From: Plantago elongata
Taxonomy: Eukaryota > Streptophyta > Magnoliopsida > Lamiales > Plantaginaceae
Assembly (NCBI GenBank): GCA_036897095.1
Contig: JAYMSP010001758.1
Span: 1 to 29,127 of the forward strand
Direction: 5' to 3'
DNA: 29,127 nt
Numbering within the stretch: position 1 is the stretch's first letter; the number at the start of each line of letters is the position of its first letter. The notes below the pieces were generated by a model, which did no database searches, was not told where the DNA came from, and worked only from the letters and a program-made list of their open reading frames with translations. Shown in pieces: positions 28,937 to 29,127 of the stretch. Both the position numbers and the translations under genes were made by a program.

Positions 28937-29127
28937 TGGAAACATTTGAGGCAAACGAGGCAGAAATATACTTGACAGATAGTGCAGCAACACATAGCAT
29001 ATTTAATAACTCCAAGTACTTCGACTACTTGTCCATGAAACAAGCGAATGTCAATACAATTTATGGTAGTACAAAATTAATCGAAGGCTCCGGAAGAGCA
29101 AATATAATACTACCACATGGGACAAAA
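28937..29127 (+). pseudogene. Copia protease region, partial
   Basis: Open from the ATG at 28937 to the window end. It contains YLTDSAATHSIFNN, matching the Copia aspartic-protease site (usually DSG.T.HI), then QANVNTIYGSTKLIEGSGRA and ILPHGTK, typical of this protease lineage. It would mature the polyprotein. Only about 130 bp separate it from the primer site. Confidence 0.8.

Larger units (their letters stand above)
28629..29127 (+). mobile_element. Copia LTR retrotransposon, 5' end, continues past window
   Basis: LTR, primer site and a protease-region reading frame are present, and the element runs off the right edge. The usual Gag region is not present between primer site and protease in this window, so the copy is an incomplete derivative. 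The age cannot be judged without the other LTR. Confidence 0.75.

Overview
This looks like nuclear intergenic DNA from a flowering plant, probably a eudicot. It is AT-rich and has no intact gene I can recognise. It carries plant-type transposons of many classes: a plant L1-like LINE with a DUF4283-type ORF1, PIF/Harbinger, hAT, Ale/Retrofit-like Copia elements with tRNA-iMet primer sites, a TRIM, and a large LTR element without visible coding. I cannot name the species.

Layout. 1-2340: AT-rich DNA with a possible coding scrap at the left edge. 2341-3200: 5' part of a LINE, with a 5'-UTR-type tandem repeat and the start of ORF1. 3201-6490: an old two-gene PIF/Harbinger transposon on the minus strand (Myb/SANT-like gene, then DDE transposase). 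One terminus is clear, with a TAA target site and GC-rich nested palindromes. 6491-10900: a gene-like unit of unknown identity (lysine-rich first exon, second exon ending at 8697) set in a large minisatellite built on AGTTTCA, with a telomere-motif hairpin inside it and an isolated exon-like stretch near 10797-10898. 10899-12154: AT-rich spacer.

12155-24570 is a nest of retroelements. An old minus-strand Copia element has its LTRs at 12155-12334 and 24390-24570. It was split in its integrase region by a second LTR element (14614-21814) flanked by a clean 5-bp target duplication, GGTAA. The inner element has about 0.92-kb LTRs and a 5.36-kb interior without recognisable coding, so it is LARD-like. 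The interior holds a striking 330-bp block of CCATGG-centred palindromes with a 47-bp period. Inner LTRs differ at about 8% of sites and outer LTRs at very roughly 18% (eye estimates), which agrees with the nesting order.

24571-26250: a small TRIM-type element whose 3' LTR is interrupted by a non-autonomous hAT-like element. The hAT-like element holds a terminal hairpin, a degenerate tRNA-like fold and a 58-bp minisatellite. 26251-28628: mostly featureless spacer with one perfect 50-bp tandem duplication. 28629-29127: the 5' LTR of another Copia element and the start of its protease region, running off the window.

The genes do not form a pathway. The only functional pairing is the Harbinger Myb-like protein with its transposase, each preceded by a TATA motif at a similar distance, and both are broken. 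The most unusual features are the CCATGG palindrome block, the AGTTTCA array around a gene-like exon, and the tRNA-like fold inside the hAT-like element.
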